From Herbaspirillum sp. SJZ107 (GTDB lineage Bacteria; Pseudomonadota; Gammaproteobacteria; Burkholderiales; Burkholderiaceae_D), in NCBI RefSeq assembly GCF_006715485.1, contig NZ_VFNH01000001.1, positions 1,736,001 through 1,800,000 on the forward strand: 64,000 nucleotides of DNA, read 5' to 3'. The notes under the pieces are model-generated. The model searched no databases and was not told where the DNA came from. It saw nothing but the letters and a program-made list of their open reading frames with translations. Below, one piece after another: positions 55,593 to 64,000 of the stretch. A program made the translations under genes and the position numbers. Each line of letters opens with the position of its first letter. Positions within the stretch are counted from its first letter, which is position 1.

Positions 55593-56405
55593 TCATGGGG
55601 GCACATCGGCCCCCATCACCCCGCCCCTGCAGGCCAGCCCGAAGCGGGTCATCTCGCATTCGCGCCGTATGCACTGGCCTTCGTCGTAACCGAGCGCCCG
55701 GCACTGCAGCAGGGTTTCCTCGCGCCGGCGTCGGTCCGACTGCACCCGTTCCACAGGCGCTCTCGACGCCGCTTTCGACACGGCGTGCTCGCGCCGGATG
55801 CCGGGCATCGCCGGCTCCGTCGACACCGGCGCGGCCGGCTTGACGACCTCTTCCAGGATGGTCGGGGCTGGCCGCGGCGAGGACAGCACCGGGGCCAGCG
55901 TCGGCTTTGGTGCCGGCACGGGGGCCGGCACCAAAGCCGGCGAGCCTGCGGCCGGCGTCCCTGACGTCGACGTCCCCGCGTCCGGCGCGCCGCCCGCCGG
56001 AACGTCTGCCGCCGGAACGCCGGCCGCCACCACCGCCATCGCACCGTCCACCCGGCGCGCCTCCGTCATCCACAGCGCCCCTGCTGCCACCAGCGCCAGC
56101 AGGCCGGCGCCGATACTCCAGCCGAACACACGGCGCCGCCAGCGCCCGGCCTTTTGCTGCGCGTCCGCGCGCGCGGCATCCTGGCGCATCAGCTCGGCGA
56201 GCCAGTCCGGTTCGGGGGCCGTGGCGACATCGTCGGCGGGGTCGACCGAGGGCTCGATCCGGCCTTCGGGTTCGGGTAATTGTGCAGTCGCATCGGGCGC
56301 CGCCTGGGCGCGATGCCAGACCGCCGGCCGCACCTTGTGCGCAGCCGGCCCGGCTGGCGCTGCGGCGCCGCTGTCGCCGATATCCTGCAGGAGTTGGGTT
56401 TTCAT
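55593..56405 (-). CDS. Proline- and alanine-rich single-pass membrane protein
   Basis: This 270-residue protein has one membrane helix (FGWSIGAGLLALVAAGALWM, about residues 94-113), a cytoplasmic N-terminus with proline and glutamate and a long low-complexity periplasmic segment (PAPVPAPKPTLAPVLSSPRP). The last 60 residues are more structured and contain three cysteines (LLQCRALGYDEGQCIRRECE, then LACRGG). I do not recognise the family. The cysteine pattern may form disulfides. The ribosome site is weak. Confidence 0.6.
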   Translation of the reverse strand: MKTQLLQDIGDSGAAAPAGPAAHKVRPAVWHRAQAAPDATAQLPEPEGRIEPSVDPADDVATAPEPDWLAELMRQDAARADAQQKAGRWRRRVFGWSIGAGLLALVAAGALWMTEARRVDGAMAVVAAGVPAADVPAGGAPDAGTSTSGTPAAGSPALVPAPVPAPKPTLAPVLSSPRPAPTILEEVVKPAAPVSTEPAMPGIRREHAVSKAASRAPVERVQSDRRRREETLLQCRALGYDEGQCIRRECEMTRFGLACRGGVMGADVPP

Positions 56406-56485
56406 GGTGCGCTCGACGTCTGCCTCGCATGATCGCAGTCTAGCCGATCATGGACGCAGCGCCAGCGCACCCGGCAGTACGACGA

Positions 56486-58915
56486 TCAGAGCGTGATCGC
56501 CACTTTCATGGCCGTGTCCGCCAACGGCGGCAGGCTCACTTGCAGCAGGCGGCGCTTGGCGTCCCAGGCGAAGGGCAGCGATTTTCCGGCGGCCTGGACC
56601 GCGCGCGGACGGGTGCCGACGTTGTGCACCTTGAGCGCAAACGTGCGCGCCATCGGCGTCGCGTTCGCACCACGTTCCGTGCGCAAACCGATCTCCAGCC
56701 GGCCGGCGCTGGCCTCGCTGTCGAAACGCACCAGCGTCGACTGGCCCGACTCGAAGGCGTGGGCAGTCGTGCCGTCGTCGTCGTAGAGCTGGCCCGACGC
56801 GGCGCTCACCGAGGCGTCATGGTAATAGTGCAGCTCGAGCGCCTTGCCGCTGTAGTCCTGGGTGCTGTGCCCGACCCTGGCCAGCGGGATGAAGGCGCCG
56901 GCGCGCACGTAGGTCGGGATGTGCTCTGGCACCGTCGATACCGTCTCCAGGATGCCGCCGCGGTGCGGCTGGTCGCTGTAGAAGTCGAACCAGACGCCGC
57001 CCGCCTTGCCGCCCTGGTTCGGGAAATAGACTTCCTTGCGCAGCTGGCCGGCTTCGACCACCGGCGCCACCAGGAAGTCCGGCCCCCACAGGTAGGTGCT
57101 GGAGATGGCCGGGGTCGGCACCATGTCGTTGTCCGGGTCTTCGAACAGCACCGGACGCATCAGCGGCATGCCGGTGCGGCTGTTCTCGAAGGCGGCCGTG
57201 TAGTTATACGGCAGCATCGCGTAGCGCAGGCGCACCGCATCGCGCGCCAGCGCTTTGGTACGCGCCTCGCGGAACACCGGCTCGGCCGGCACCGCTTCCT
57301 GCGCGTGCGGGCGGAAGACCGGCTGGAACACGCCGTACTGCAGCCAGCGCACGTACAGCTCGTCGTCCAGCACCGGCCCGGCAAAGCCGCCCAGGTCCGA
57401 GTGCATGTAGGCCTGGCCCTGCATGCCCATCTGCAGCGAGATCTCCATCTGCGACTGCAGGCCGCCCCAGCCGCGGCTGACGTCGCCCGACCACGGGATC
57501 ATGCCGAAGCGCTGCGAGCCCGAGTAACCCGAGCGCATCAGGATGAAGGGACGCTCCTTCGGGAAGTCGCGCGCGTAGCCGTCGGCGATCAGGTGCGCCC
57601 ATTCGTGGCCGTAGATGTTGTGGACCTCGTCGGCGCTGCCGGTGGCGTGGCGCGCTTCGCTCGGGTGCATCTCCGGTTCGCCCAGATCGCCCCACCAGCC
57701 GGCCACGCCGCCGGCCTTGAGTTCCTTGTAGATGTCCCAGAACCAGCTGCGCGCGGACGGCTTGAAGACGTCGACCAGGCCGGTGTTCCCGAAATAGAAA
57801 TCGAAAGTGAAGGGCTTGCCGTCCTTGTCCGTCGCCAGCACCTGGCGCTCGGCCGCTTCCTGCCAGCGCTTCGAGCTGGTGAGGATGAAGGGTTCGGTGA
57901 TGACGACGGTCTTGACGCCCTGGCGCGAGAAATCGGCCATCATCTTTTCGGCGTGCGGGAAGCTGTCGCGGTCCCAGGCCAGGTTGCCCATCGTCCCCTT
58001 GACCGTCTTGCCGAACCAGTACAGGTCGAGCACGACGGCGTCGAGCGGGATGTCGTCCTGGCGGAACTTGTCGACCACGGCGCGCGTCTCGGCTTCGCTG
58101 TGGTAGCCGAAACGGCTGGCGAAATTGCCGAAGGCCCAGCGCGGCGGCAGCGGCTGGCGCCCGGTCAGGCGGGTGATGCCGTCCATGACCCCGGCCCAGT
58201 CATCGCCGGCCACCACCTGGTAGGTCTTGCGGCCGCCCGGCGTTTCGAATCGCAGCGTGCCGTCCTTGTGGCTGTCCATGTCGAGCCAGCCGGCCTGCGG
58301 ATTGTCGAAGTGGATCGCGTACCTGCGCGAGGACAGCGCCATCGGGATGCCGTAGCCCATCTGCTCGGCGCGGTTGGCGAAGCCGTAGGACGCCTTGTTA
58401 TACAGGCGGAAGCGGTTGCCGCGGCGATTCATGCCGACCGCGCGCGAACCCGCCCCGTACAGCGCCTCGTCGGGCTCGAGCGCGAATTCGACCGCCTGCA
58501 GGCTGTCGGCCCGGCCGAACCCGCCCTTTTCCGCGACCAGCGGCTTGCCCTTGTAGCTGTAGCTGATGCGGAACGGGTTCTTGTCGACCGTGACCGTGAT
58601 GCCATCCGTGACCAGTTCGATGCGGGTGCCGGCATCCTTCACCGTCGCCTTGGGCGCGCCCAGGGTCAGCACGACGGCGTGCGAGGCCGGCACCGGCGCG
58701 TCGCCACGGGCCACGAAGGTGGTTTCGACGATGTTCGGCGCGTAGGGCTTGATGACGTAGCGGCCGTCGCTGGTGGCGATCTCGAGGCCGGCACCGTCGC
58801 CGCTGAAGCTCTGGAAGGTGCGCTGGGCGTTCTGGGCTGCCGCGAGCGGGCTGGCGCCAAGGGCGGCGACGGCGGACAGGGTCCAGGCCAGCCGGTAAAA
58901 GGTGGGAGTGGTCAT
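56486..58915 (-). CDS. Secreted GH31 alpha-glycosidase
   Basis: This 809-residue glycoside hydrolase has a signal peptide (AALGASPLAAAQ) and the GH31 order: N-terminal beta-sandwich, TIM barrel, and C-terminal beta domains. The nucleophile Asp410 is in GGVAGWWGDLGEPEMHP and the acid/base Asp478 in MIPWSGDVSRGWGGLQ. It probably hydrolyses alpha-glucosides or alpha-xylosides outside the cytoplasm. The length is usual for the family. It lies alone, 80 bases from the proline-rich protein and divergent from exonuclease III. Confidence 0.92.
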   Translation of the reverse strand: MTTPTFYRLAWTLSAVAALGASPLAAAQNAQRTFQSFSGDGAGLEIATSDGRYVIKPYAPNIVETTFVARGDAPVPASHAVVLTLGAPKATVKDAGTRIELVTDGITVTVDKNPFRISYSYKGKPLVAEKGGFGRADSLQAVEFALEPDEALYGAGSRAVGMNRRGNRFRLYNKASYGFANRAEQMGYGIPMALSSRRYAIHFDNPQAGWLDMDSHKDGTLRFETPGGRKTYQVVAGDDWAGVMDGITRLTGRQPLPPRWAFGNFASRFGYHSEAETRAVVDKFRQDDIPLDAVVLDLYWFGKTVKGTMGNLAWDRDSFPHAEKMMADFSRQGVKTVVITEPFILTSSKRWQEAAERQVLATDKDGKPFTFDFYFGNTGLVDVFKPSARSWFWDIYKELKAGGVAGWWGDLGEPEMHPSEARHATGSADEVHNIYGHEWAHLIADGYARDFPKERPFILMRSGYSGSQRFGMIPWSGDVSRGWGGLQSQMEISLQMGMQGQAYMHSDLGGFAGPVLDDELYVRWLQYGVFQPVFRPHAQEAVPAEPVFREARTKALARDAVRLRYAMLPYNYTAAFENSRTGMPLMRPVLFEDPDNDMVPTPAISSTYLWGPDFLVAPVVEAGQLRKEVYFPNQGGKAGGVWFDFYSDQPHRGGILETVSTVPEHIPTYVRAGAFIPLARVGHSTQDYSGKALELHYYHDASVSAASGQLYDDDGTTAHAFESGQSTLVRFDSEASAGRLEIGLRTERGANATPMARTFALKVHNVGTRPRAVQAAGKSLPFAWDAKRRLLQVSLPPLADTAMKVAITL

Positions 58916-59123
58916 GGTCGCGTTTTGATTGGAATTATTGCAGGCGAGAGCATGCCAGAATTTACAGGGTTCAGGTAGTTAATTTACAAGCCACTGCGGA
59001 CACTGAAAAAACCCGTCCAGAATCGCCGTAGTTTGACTACTTCAACCCGACTTGGGATCATCCGTGCGGCAGCCCGGCCATTCTCCGGTCAAAATAAGGC
59101 CATCGAAACACAGGAGTCTGCGC

Positions 59124-59903
59124 ATGCGCGTCGCCACATTCAACGTCAACGGCATCGGCGCCCGCATCGGCGCCCTGCTGCAATGGCTCGACGAAACCCA
59201 ACCCGATGTCGCCTGCCTGCAGGAGCTGAAGGCGCCGCAGGAAAAATTCCCCGAAGCCGCCATCAGAGAGGCCGGCTACTACCCGATCTGGCACGGCCAG
59301 AAAAGCTGGAACGGGGTCGCGATCCTGGCGCGCGGGGTGGAACCGCAGGAAATCACGCGCGGCCTCCCGGGCGACCCGACGGACGAACAGAGCCGCTACC
59401 TCGAAGCAGCGGTGGGCGGCATCCTGATCGCCTGCCTGTACCTGCCGAACGGGAACCCGGCGCCCGGTCCCAAGTTCGACTACAAGCTGGCCTGGTTCGA
59501 GCGCTTCCACAAGCGCGCGCAGGAACTGATGGACAGCGGCGCGCCGGTGATCCTGTGCGGCGACTACAACGTGATCCCGACCGAGCGCGACGTCTACAAG
59601 CCCGAGCGCTGGGTCGACGATGCCCTGTTCCGTCCCGAGTCGCGCGCCGCCTACCGCAAGCTGCTCGACGCCGGCTGGTACGACGCGCTGCGCGAGACGC
59701 ATCCCGATGAAACCATCTTCACCTTCTACGATTACATGCGCGACGCCTATGGCCGCAATGCCGGCCTGCGCATCGACCACCTGCTGCTCAGCCCCAAGCT
59801 GGTGCCGCACCTGAAGACGGCCGGCACCGACCACGCGGTGCGCGGCCGCGAGAAGCCGAGCGACCACGTGCCGACCTGGGTCGAGCTGGACTGGCCGGCC
59901 TGA
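59124..59903 (+). CDS. xth: Exodeoxyribonuclease III
   Basis: This 259-residue DNA repair enzyme has the endonuclease/exonuclease/phosphatase fold: ATFNVNGIGARIGALL, CLQELKAPQEKFP, LIACLYLPNGNPAPGP, ILCGDYNVIPTERD, LRIDHLLLSPKL and KPSDHVPTWVEL with the catalytic histidine. It cleaves at abasic sites and trims 3' ends. The ATG of MRVATFN with CAGGAG upstream was chosen over a longer start. The gene ends seven bases before the TetR stop on the opposite strand. Confidence 0.95.
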   Translation: MRVATFNVNGIGARIGALLQWLDETQPDVACLQELKAPQEKFPEAAIREAGYYPIWHGQKSWNGVAILARGVEPQEITRGLPGDPTDEQSRYLEAAVGGILIACLYLPNGNPAPGPKFDYKLAWFERFHKRAQELMDSGAPVILCGDYNVIPTERDVYKPERWVDDALFRPESRAAYRKLLDAGWYDALRETHPDETIFTFYDYMRDAYGRNAGLRIDHLLLSPKLVPHLKTAGTDHAVRGREKPSDHVPTWVELDWPA

Positions 59904-59910
59904 GCCTGGC

Positions 59911-60507
59911 CTACGGCATACTGAGCCGCAGCGCGCTGTCGGTGACGCGCTCGATGTCCGGCGTATAGCCGTCCTCGATCCAGCGCAGGGCGATGTGAAT
60001 GACGCCACCGACTACGCCGGCCTGCAGCAAGGGGTCGGGCGGCAGCTCCGAGGGCACCATGCTGGATACCTGCTCGCCGATGGCGCGCAGGGCCGTGTCG
60101 AAGGCCTTGTCGACGGAGCGGCTGACGCCGCGGATCTCCACCAGGAACACGCGGGCGGAACGCGGGTCGCGCTGGAGGGCCGCAAAATAGGCGTGCAGCA
60201 TCGCACGGGCACGCGTCTCGGGATCGGGTCCGGCTGCGCGGGCGGCAGCGACGATTTCGTCCAGCACGGCATAGGTGACCGCATTGAAACAGGCGATCAG
60301 CAGTTCTTCGCTGTTGGCGAAGGATTCGTAGAAATAGCGTTCGGTGAGGCCGGCCGCTTCGCACACGGCTTTCACGGTCGCCTGGCGGTAGCCGCGCTCG
60401 CCGTAGACGGCGACGCCGGCAGAGATCAGCTGGGCACGGCGCTGGGCACGCCGCTCGTCCTGGGGGATGCCGCGATAGGGCCGGGCTGGGGTGGGTTCTG
60501 GAGGCAT
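59911..60507 (-). CDS. TetR family transcriptional regulator
   Basis: This protein of about 198 residues has the TetR helix-turn-helix (ERGYRQATVKAVCEAAGLTERYFYESFANSEELL) and a helical ligand domain (VTYAVLDEIVAAARAAG, AMLHAYFAALQRDPRSARVF). The most likely start is MPPEPTPARP at 60507; another ATG at 60540 would add 11 residues. Next to it, a monooxygenase-SDR-hydrolase operon is transcribed away from it, and a dyad at 60544-60563 lies between, so it is the expected repressor of that operon, responding to its substrate. Confidence 0.86.
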   Translation of the reverse strand: MPPEPTPARPYRGIPQDERRAQRRAQLISAGVAVYGERGYRQATVKAVCEAAGLTERYFYESFANSEELLIACFNAVTYAVLDEIVAAARAAGPDPETRARAMLHAYFAALQRDPRSARVFLVEIRGVSRSVDKAFDTALRAIGEQVSSMVPSELPPDPLLQAGVVGGVIHIALRWIEDGYTPDIERVTDSALRLSMP

Positions 60508-60543
60508 TCCTCTATTTTGGCACAGAATATTGTCTTTCATATT

Positions 60544-60572
60544 TTGACAATGTAGAGTGTCAATCTTAAAAA
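60544..60572 (+). promoter_or_regulatory. Candidate promoter and TetR operator of the monooxygenase operon
   Basis: TTGACA at 60544-60549 matches the -35 consensus; 17 bases later TAAAAA (60567-60572) is a fair -10. The -35 forms the left arm of an inverted repeat TTGACA / TGTCAA (60544-60563), as expected where a TetR dimer blocks polymerase. The operon's ATG lies at 60594. Confidence 0.55.
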
Positions 60573-60593
60573 TCGACAAGATCCCGAGACAGC

Positions 60594-62060
60594 ATGTCCC
60601 CCAACCCCGAACCGCTCGACGTACTGATCGTCGGCGCCGGCCTGTCCGGCATCGGCGCCGCCTGGCATCTCCAGAAGCGCTGCCCCGGCAAGACCTATGC
60701 CGTGCTCGAGTCGCGCGCCGCCATCGGCGGCACCTGGGACCTGTTCCGCTACCCCGGCGTGCGCTCCGATTCCGACATGTACACGCTCGGCTACGGCTTC
60801 CAGCCCTGGACCGCGGGCAAGGCGATCGCCGACGGCTCCTCGATCCGCCGCTACATCGAAGACACGGCGCGCAAGAGCGGCATCGACCGCCACATCCGCT
60901 TCAACCACAAGGTGGTGGGCGCGCACTGGTCGAGCAGCGAGGCGCTGTGGCGCGTCGAGGTCGAGGTCGAGGGTGCGGTCCAGGTCCTGCAGACCCGCTT
61001 CCTCTATATGTGCAGCGGCTACTACAGCTACGACGAAGCCTACCGTCCCACGTTCTCCGGCGAGGACAACTTCCGCGGCCGCATCGTGCAGCCGCAGTTC
61101 TGGCCGCGCGACCTCGAGTGGCGCGGCAAGCGCGTCGTGGTGGTCGGCAGCGGCGCCACCGCGGTGACGCTGGTGCCGTCGATGGCCGCGGATGCGGCGC
61201 ACGTCACCATGCTGCAGCGTTCCCCGACCTACATCGTCAGCCGCCCGTCCGAATACCGCTTCGCACAGAAGTACCGGCGCTGGCTGCCCGAAAAGGCGGC
61301 CTACCTGGCGACCCGCTGGCGCGTGATCGTCGAAAGCATGCTGCTGTACCGCGTGACGCGCGCCAAGCCCGAACTGGCCAAGCAGAAGATCGTCGCCATG
61401 GCGCGGCGCCAGCTGGGTCCAGGCTACGACGTCGATACCCATTTCACGCCGCGCTACAAGCCCTGGGACCAGCGCGTGTGCGTGGTGCCGGACGGCGACC
61501 TGTTCAAGGCGATCCGGAGCGGGCGCGCCTCGGTCGTCACCGACCACATCGAGCGCTTCGACGAACACGGCCTGCTGCTGAAATCCGGGCAGGCGCTGGC
61601 CGCCGACATCGTCGTGCTGGCGACCGGCCTCAAGGTGAAACTCATGGGCGGCATCGCCATCACGGTCGACGGCCAGCCGTTCAAGGCGAACGACGCCATG
61701 TCGTACAAGGGCATGATGCTCAGCGGCCTGCCCAACTGCGTGATGACCTTCGGCTACACTAACGCTTCCTGGACACTCAAGGCCGACCTGACCGCCGAAT
61801 ACGTATGCCGCCTGCTGCGCCACATGGACCGTCACCGTCAAGCCATCGCCGTGGTGCATCGCGAGCCCGGGGTCGAGCCGCGGCCCTTCCTCGGCTTTAC
61901 CTCGGGCTACGTGGAGCGCGCCGCGCGCGAGCTGCCGCAGCAGGGTTCGCGCGCGCCCTGGCACGTCTACCAGAACTACCTGCAGGACATGCTCATCATC
62001 CGTTTCGGCCGCATCGCCGACGGCATCATGCACTTCGGTGCCAAAGGAACCCTGCCATGA
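60594..62060 (+). CDS. Flavin-containing monooxygenase, Baeyer-Villiger type (EthA-like)
   Basis: This 488-residue enzyme has two Rossmann folds: FAD-binding VLIVGAGLSGIGAAWHLQ near the start and NADPH-binding VVVVGSGATAVTLVP. The second Baeyer-Villiger signature is present (GGTWDLFRYPGVRSDSD), as is VLATGLKVKL. The first fingerprint, FxGxxxH-type, is FSGEDNFRGRIVQPQFWP; where relatives have histidine this protein has glutamine (Gln166). Such enzymes insert oxygen next to ketones to make esters or lactones, or oxidise N/S groups. The gene overlaps the SDR start (ATGA), so the operon is coupled. Confidence 0.9.
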   Translation: MSPNPEPLDVLIVGAGLSGIGAAWHLQKRCPGKTYAVLESRAAIGGTWDLFRYPGVRSDSDMYTLGYGFQPWTAGKAIADGSSIRRYIEDTARKSGIDRHIRFNHKVVGAHWSSSEALWRVEVEVEGAVQVLQTRFLYMCSGYYSYDEAYRPTFSGEDNFRGRIVQPQFWPRDLEWRGKRVVVVGSGATAVTLVPSMAADAAHVTMLQRSPTYIVSRPSEYRFAQKYRRWLPEKAAYLATRWRVIVESMLLYRVTRAKPELAKQKIVAMARRQLGPGYDVDTHFTPRYKPWDQRVCVVPDGDLFKAIRSGRASVVTDHIERFDEHGLLLKSGQALAADIVVLATGLKVKLMGGIAITVDGQPFKANDAMSYKGMMLSGLPNCVMTFGYTNASWTLKADLTAEYVCRLLRHMDRHRQAIAVVHREPGVEPRPFLGFTSGYVERAARELPQQGSRAPWHVYQNYLQDMLIIRFGRIADGIMHFGAKGTLP

Positions 62061-62881
62061 CGTCTTCCGCACTCAACCTGAACAACCGCGTCGCCGTCGT
62101 CACCGGCGCCGGCGGCGGCATCGGCCGCGCCACCGCGCTGGCGCTGGCGCGGCGCGGCTGCCACCTGGCGCTGGCCGACATCGACGACACCGGCGTCCAG
62201 GCCACCGCGCGCGACGCCCAGAGCCTGGGCGTGCGCGCGAGTGCGCACCGCCTCGACGTCGCCGACCGCGCCGCCGTCGCCGCCTTCCCGCAACTGGTGG
62301 AGAGCGTGCACAAGCGCGTCGACCTGTTGATGAACAACGCCGGCGTGGCACTCGGCGGCACCTTCGAACAGGTGTCCGCCGACGATTTCGACTGGCTGAT
62401 GGAGGTCAACTTCCACGCCGTGGTGCGCATGACGCGCGCCTTCCTGCCTAACCTGCACCGCAGCGACGACGGCCGCATCGTCAACGTCTCCAGCATCTAC
62501 GGCATCATCACGCCGCCCGGCCAGGCCGCCTACGCCGCCAGCAAGTTCGCGGTGCGCGGCTTTTCCAACGTGCTGCGCAACGAACTCGAAGGCAGCAGCG
62601 TCGGCGTGTCGGTGGTGCACCCGGGCGGGGTCGCCACCTCGATCGCGAAGAATGCGCGCATCCCGGCCAGCGCCCCGCGCGAGGAAGTGGAACGCGGCCG
62701 CAAGAACATGGAAAAGCTGCTGCGCATGCAGCCGGACGAAGCCGGCGAGATCATCGTGCGCGGCATCGAGAAGCGCCAGGCGCGCATCCTGGTCGGCAGC
62801 GACGCCAAGGCCGCGGCGCTACTGGAACGCCTGGCGCCGGTCGGCTACTGGAACCTGCTCAAGAAGGCGATGAAACGATGA
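62057..62881 (+). CDS. SDR family NAD(P)-dependent oxidoreductase
   Basis: This 274-residue short-chain dehydrogenase has the cofactor motif VTGAGGGIGRATAL, NNAGVALGG, the catalytic serine in VNVSSIYG and the YAASK motif. It probably interconverts a secondary alcohol and ketone. The ATG at 62057 overlaps the monooxygenase stop by four bases, and the gene overlaps the hydrolase start by four. Upstream in-frame starts would lie inside the monooxygenase gene. Confidence 0.9.
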   Translation: MTSSALNLNNRVAVVTGAGGGIGRATALALARRGCHLALADIDDTGVQATARDAQSLGVRASAHRLDVADRAAVAAFPQLVESVHKRVDLLMNNAGVALGGTFEQVSADDFDWLMEVNFHAVVRMTRAFLPNLHRSDDGRIVNVSSIYGIITPPGQAAYAASKFAVRGFSNVLRNELEGSSVGVSVVHPGGVATSIAKNARIPASAPREEVERGRKNMEKLLRMQPDEAGEIIVRGIEKRQARILVGSDAKAAALLERLAPVGYWNLLKKAMKR

Positions 62882-63870
62882 GCATCGTGCTGACACTCCT
62901 CGGTTTCCTGGGCGGCATCGTGGTGGCCGGACTGGCCGGCTGCTGGCTGATCACGCTGGCGCTCAAGCGCAAGGTCGAATCGCTGCTGCCGCCGAAAGGC
63001 CGCTTCGTCGACGTGCCGGGAGCCCGCCTGCACGTGCGCGAGTTCGGCGAGGGGCCGGCAATCCTGATGATCCACGGGCTGGGCGGCCAGATGGCGCACT
63101 TCACCTATGCCGTCACGGCCCGGCTGGCCGGACGCTTCCGCGTGGTGGTGGTCGACCGTCCGGGCAGCGGCTGGTCCGCGGCAAGCGGCGGCGCCGACCT
63201 GTCGACCCAGGCGGCCGCGCTGGCGGCCCTGACCGAGCGCCTGGCCCTGGGCCGGCCGCTGGTGGTCGGCCACTCGCTCGGCGGCGCGGTCGCGCTGGCA
63301 CTGGCGCTGGAGCACCCGGACCGGGTGTCCGGCCTGGCGCTGCTGGCGCCGCTCACCCACATGCCCGAAGGCGACCGCGTCCCGGACGTGTTCAAGGGCC
63401 TGATGGTCCGTTCGGCGCCGCTGCGCACGCTGCTGGCCTGGACCCTGGCCACGCCGCGCTCGATCGGCAAGAGCAAGCAGACCCTGGACCAGGTGTTCGG
63501 CCCGGACAAGGTACCCAACGATTTCGGGATGCGCGGCGGCGGCCTGCTGTCGCTGCGCCCGGCCGCCTACCTGGCGGCGTCGAGCGACCTGCAGGCCCTG
63601 GAGGGGCGCCTGCCGCTGCAGCAGGGGCGCTACGGCGAGCTGCGCCTGCCGCTCGGCATCCTGTTCGGCCGCGACGACCGCATCCTCGACTGGCGCCACA
63701 ACGGCCAGGCGCTGGCGGACAAGGTCGACGGTGCGCGGCTGGAACTGGTCGATGGCGGCCACATGCTGCCGGTGACGAAGCCGGACGCCTGCGTCGCCTT
63801 CATCGAGCAGATGGCGCAGGCCAGCGGCCTCGCCGGCGGTGCTGCCCAACAGGCTGCCGGCGCGCGCTGA
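62878..63870 (+). CDS. Alpha/beta hydrolase
   Basis: This 330-residue hydrolase has an N-terminal membrane helix (LTLLGFLGGIVVAGLAGCWL) and the alpha/beta fold with oxyanion HG (LMIHGLGGQMAHF), nucleophile serine in VVGHSLGGAVALAL, aspartate in LFGRDDRILDW and histidine in DGGHMLPVTK. It would hydrolyse an ester at the membrane face. It is the last gene of the TetR-controlled operon and fits as the step after the Baeyer-Villiger enzyme, splitting the ester into acid and alcohol. Confidence 0.88.
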   Translation: MSIVLTLLGFLGGIVVAGLAGCWLITLALKRKVESLLPPKGRFVDVPGARLHVREFGEGPAILMIHGLGGQMAHFTYAVTARLAGRFRVVVVDRPGSGWSAASGGADLSTQAAALAALTERLALGRPLVVGHSLGGAVALALALEHPDRVSGLALLAPLTHMPEGDRVPDVFKGLMVRSAPLRTLLAWTLATPRSIGKSKQTLDQVFGPDKVPNDFGMRGGGLLSLRPAAYLAASSDLQALEGRLPLQQGRYGELRLPLGILFGRDDRILDWRHNGQALADKVDGARLELVDGGHMLPVTKPDACVAFIEQMAQASGLAGGAAQQAAGAR

Positions 63871-63897
63871 TTGCGCCGGCTGGGGTAGAGTAGCGCC

Positions 63898-64000
63898 ATG
63901 GACCTCGACCGCATACTCATCGCCACCGGCGCCATCTCCGCCTTCCTCGGCGTCGGCCTCGGCGCTTTCGGCGCACACGGCCTGCGCAAGCGCCTCTCTG
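63898..64000 (+). CDS. DUF423 family membrane protein, N-terminal part
   Basis: Only 34 residues are visible before the window ends: MDLDRILIATGAISAFLGV and then GLGAFGAHGLRKRLS. The GAFGAHGL motif marks DUF423 (YgdD-like) inner-membrane proteins. The function is unknown. It starts 27 bases after the hydrolase stop. Confidence 0.78.
   Translation, partial: MDLDRILIATGAISAFLGVGLGAFGAHGLRKRLS

Overview
This is a 64 kb chromosomal window from a high-GC (roughly two thirds G+C), free-living betaproteobacterium. The combination of cytochrome bo3 oxidase with a RegB/RegA pair, KfrA-like and DUF3606 proteins, LrgAB, TorF-type porin, TonB receptors and protein sequence style suggests Oxalobacteraceae, most likely the Massilia/Telluria/Duganella group. 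The genus is an inference from style, not a measured match. I see no tRNA, rRNA, CRISPR array, intact insertion sequence or prophage. Genes are densely packed, with many ATGA stop/start overlaps.

Layout. 1-3874: edge of an MHS-type transporter co-directional with a thioredoxin, and a large lipoprotein amidohydrolase fused to a TolB-like propeller. 4105-6491: small DUF3606 protein, MscS channel and a general-stress-type short-chain dehydrogenase. 6606-15419: PBP1A-type penicillin-binding protein, a CHASE-PAS-GGDEF-EAL protein, a ClC channel divergent from a MarR regulator, and a lipoprotein phosphoesterase. 15606-22730: TonB receptor, ZIP transporter, KfrA-like DNA-binding protein, Kef-type antiporter, and a GAF hybrid histidine kinase whose stop abuts that of a large clade II catalase (22731-25172).

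25364-32144: a seven-gene reverse-strand respiratory operon, cyoA-cyoB-cyoC-cyoD-surf1-regB-regA, with overlapping or nearly touching genes, so a quinol oxidase is tied to a redox-sensing two-component system. A transporter diverges from it at 32328. 33800-38802: histidine phosphatase, DUF6152 and DUF6644 proteins, a second ZIP transporter, a manganese catalase, a PAT-like acetyltransferase and a hemerythrin protein. 38875-43188: an uncharacterised secreted pair, LrgAB, and a TorF porin. 43498-46947: tyrosine/homogentisate genes hpd and hmgA flanking their probable LysR regulator.

47079-58915: CNNM/CorC-type protein, split YeeE/YedE sulfur transporter, DUF2243 protein, a second TonB receptor with an odd glycine/proline tail, amino acid permease, flavin reductase, cupin, a proline-rich membrane protein and a secreted GH31 glycosidase. 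59124-64000: exonuclease III, then a TetR regulator divergent from a three-gene operon (flavin monooxygenase, short-chain dehydrogenase, alpha/beta hydrolase) that could form an alcohol-ketone-ester-acid route, and the start of a DUF423 protein.

Several families of short palindromic elements are scattered in the intergenic gaps. The most unusual features are the metal-binding tails of CyoD in the cyo-regBA operon, a changed fingerprint residue in the flavin monooxygenase, the disordered tail after a TonB receptor barrel, and the recurring REP-like palindromes.
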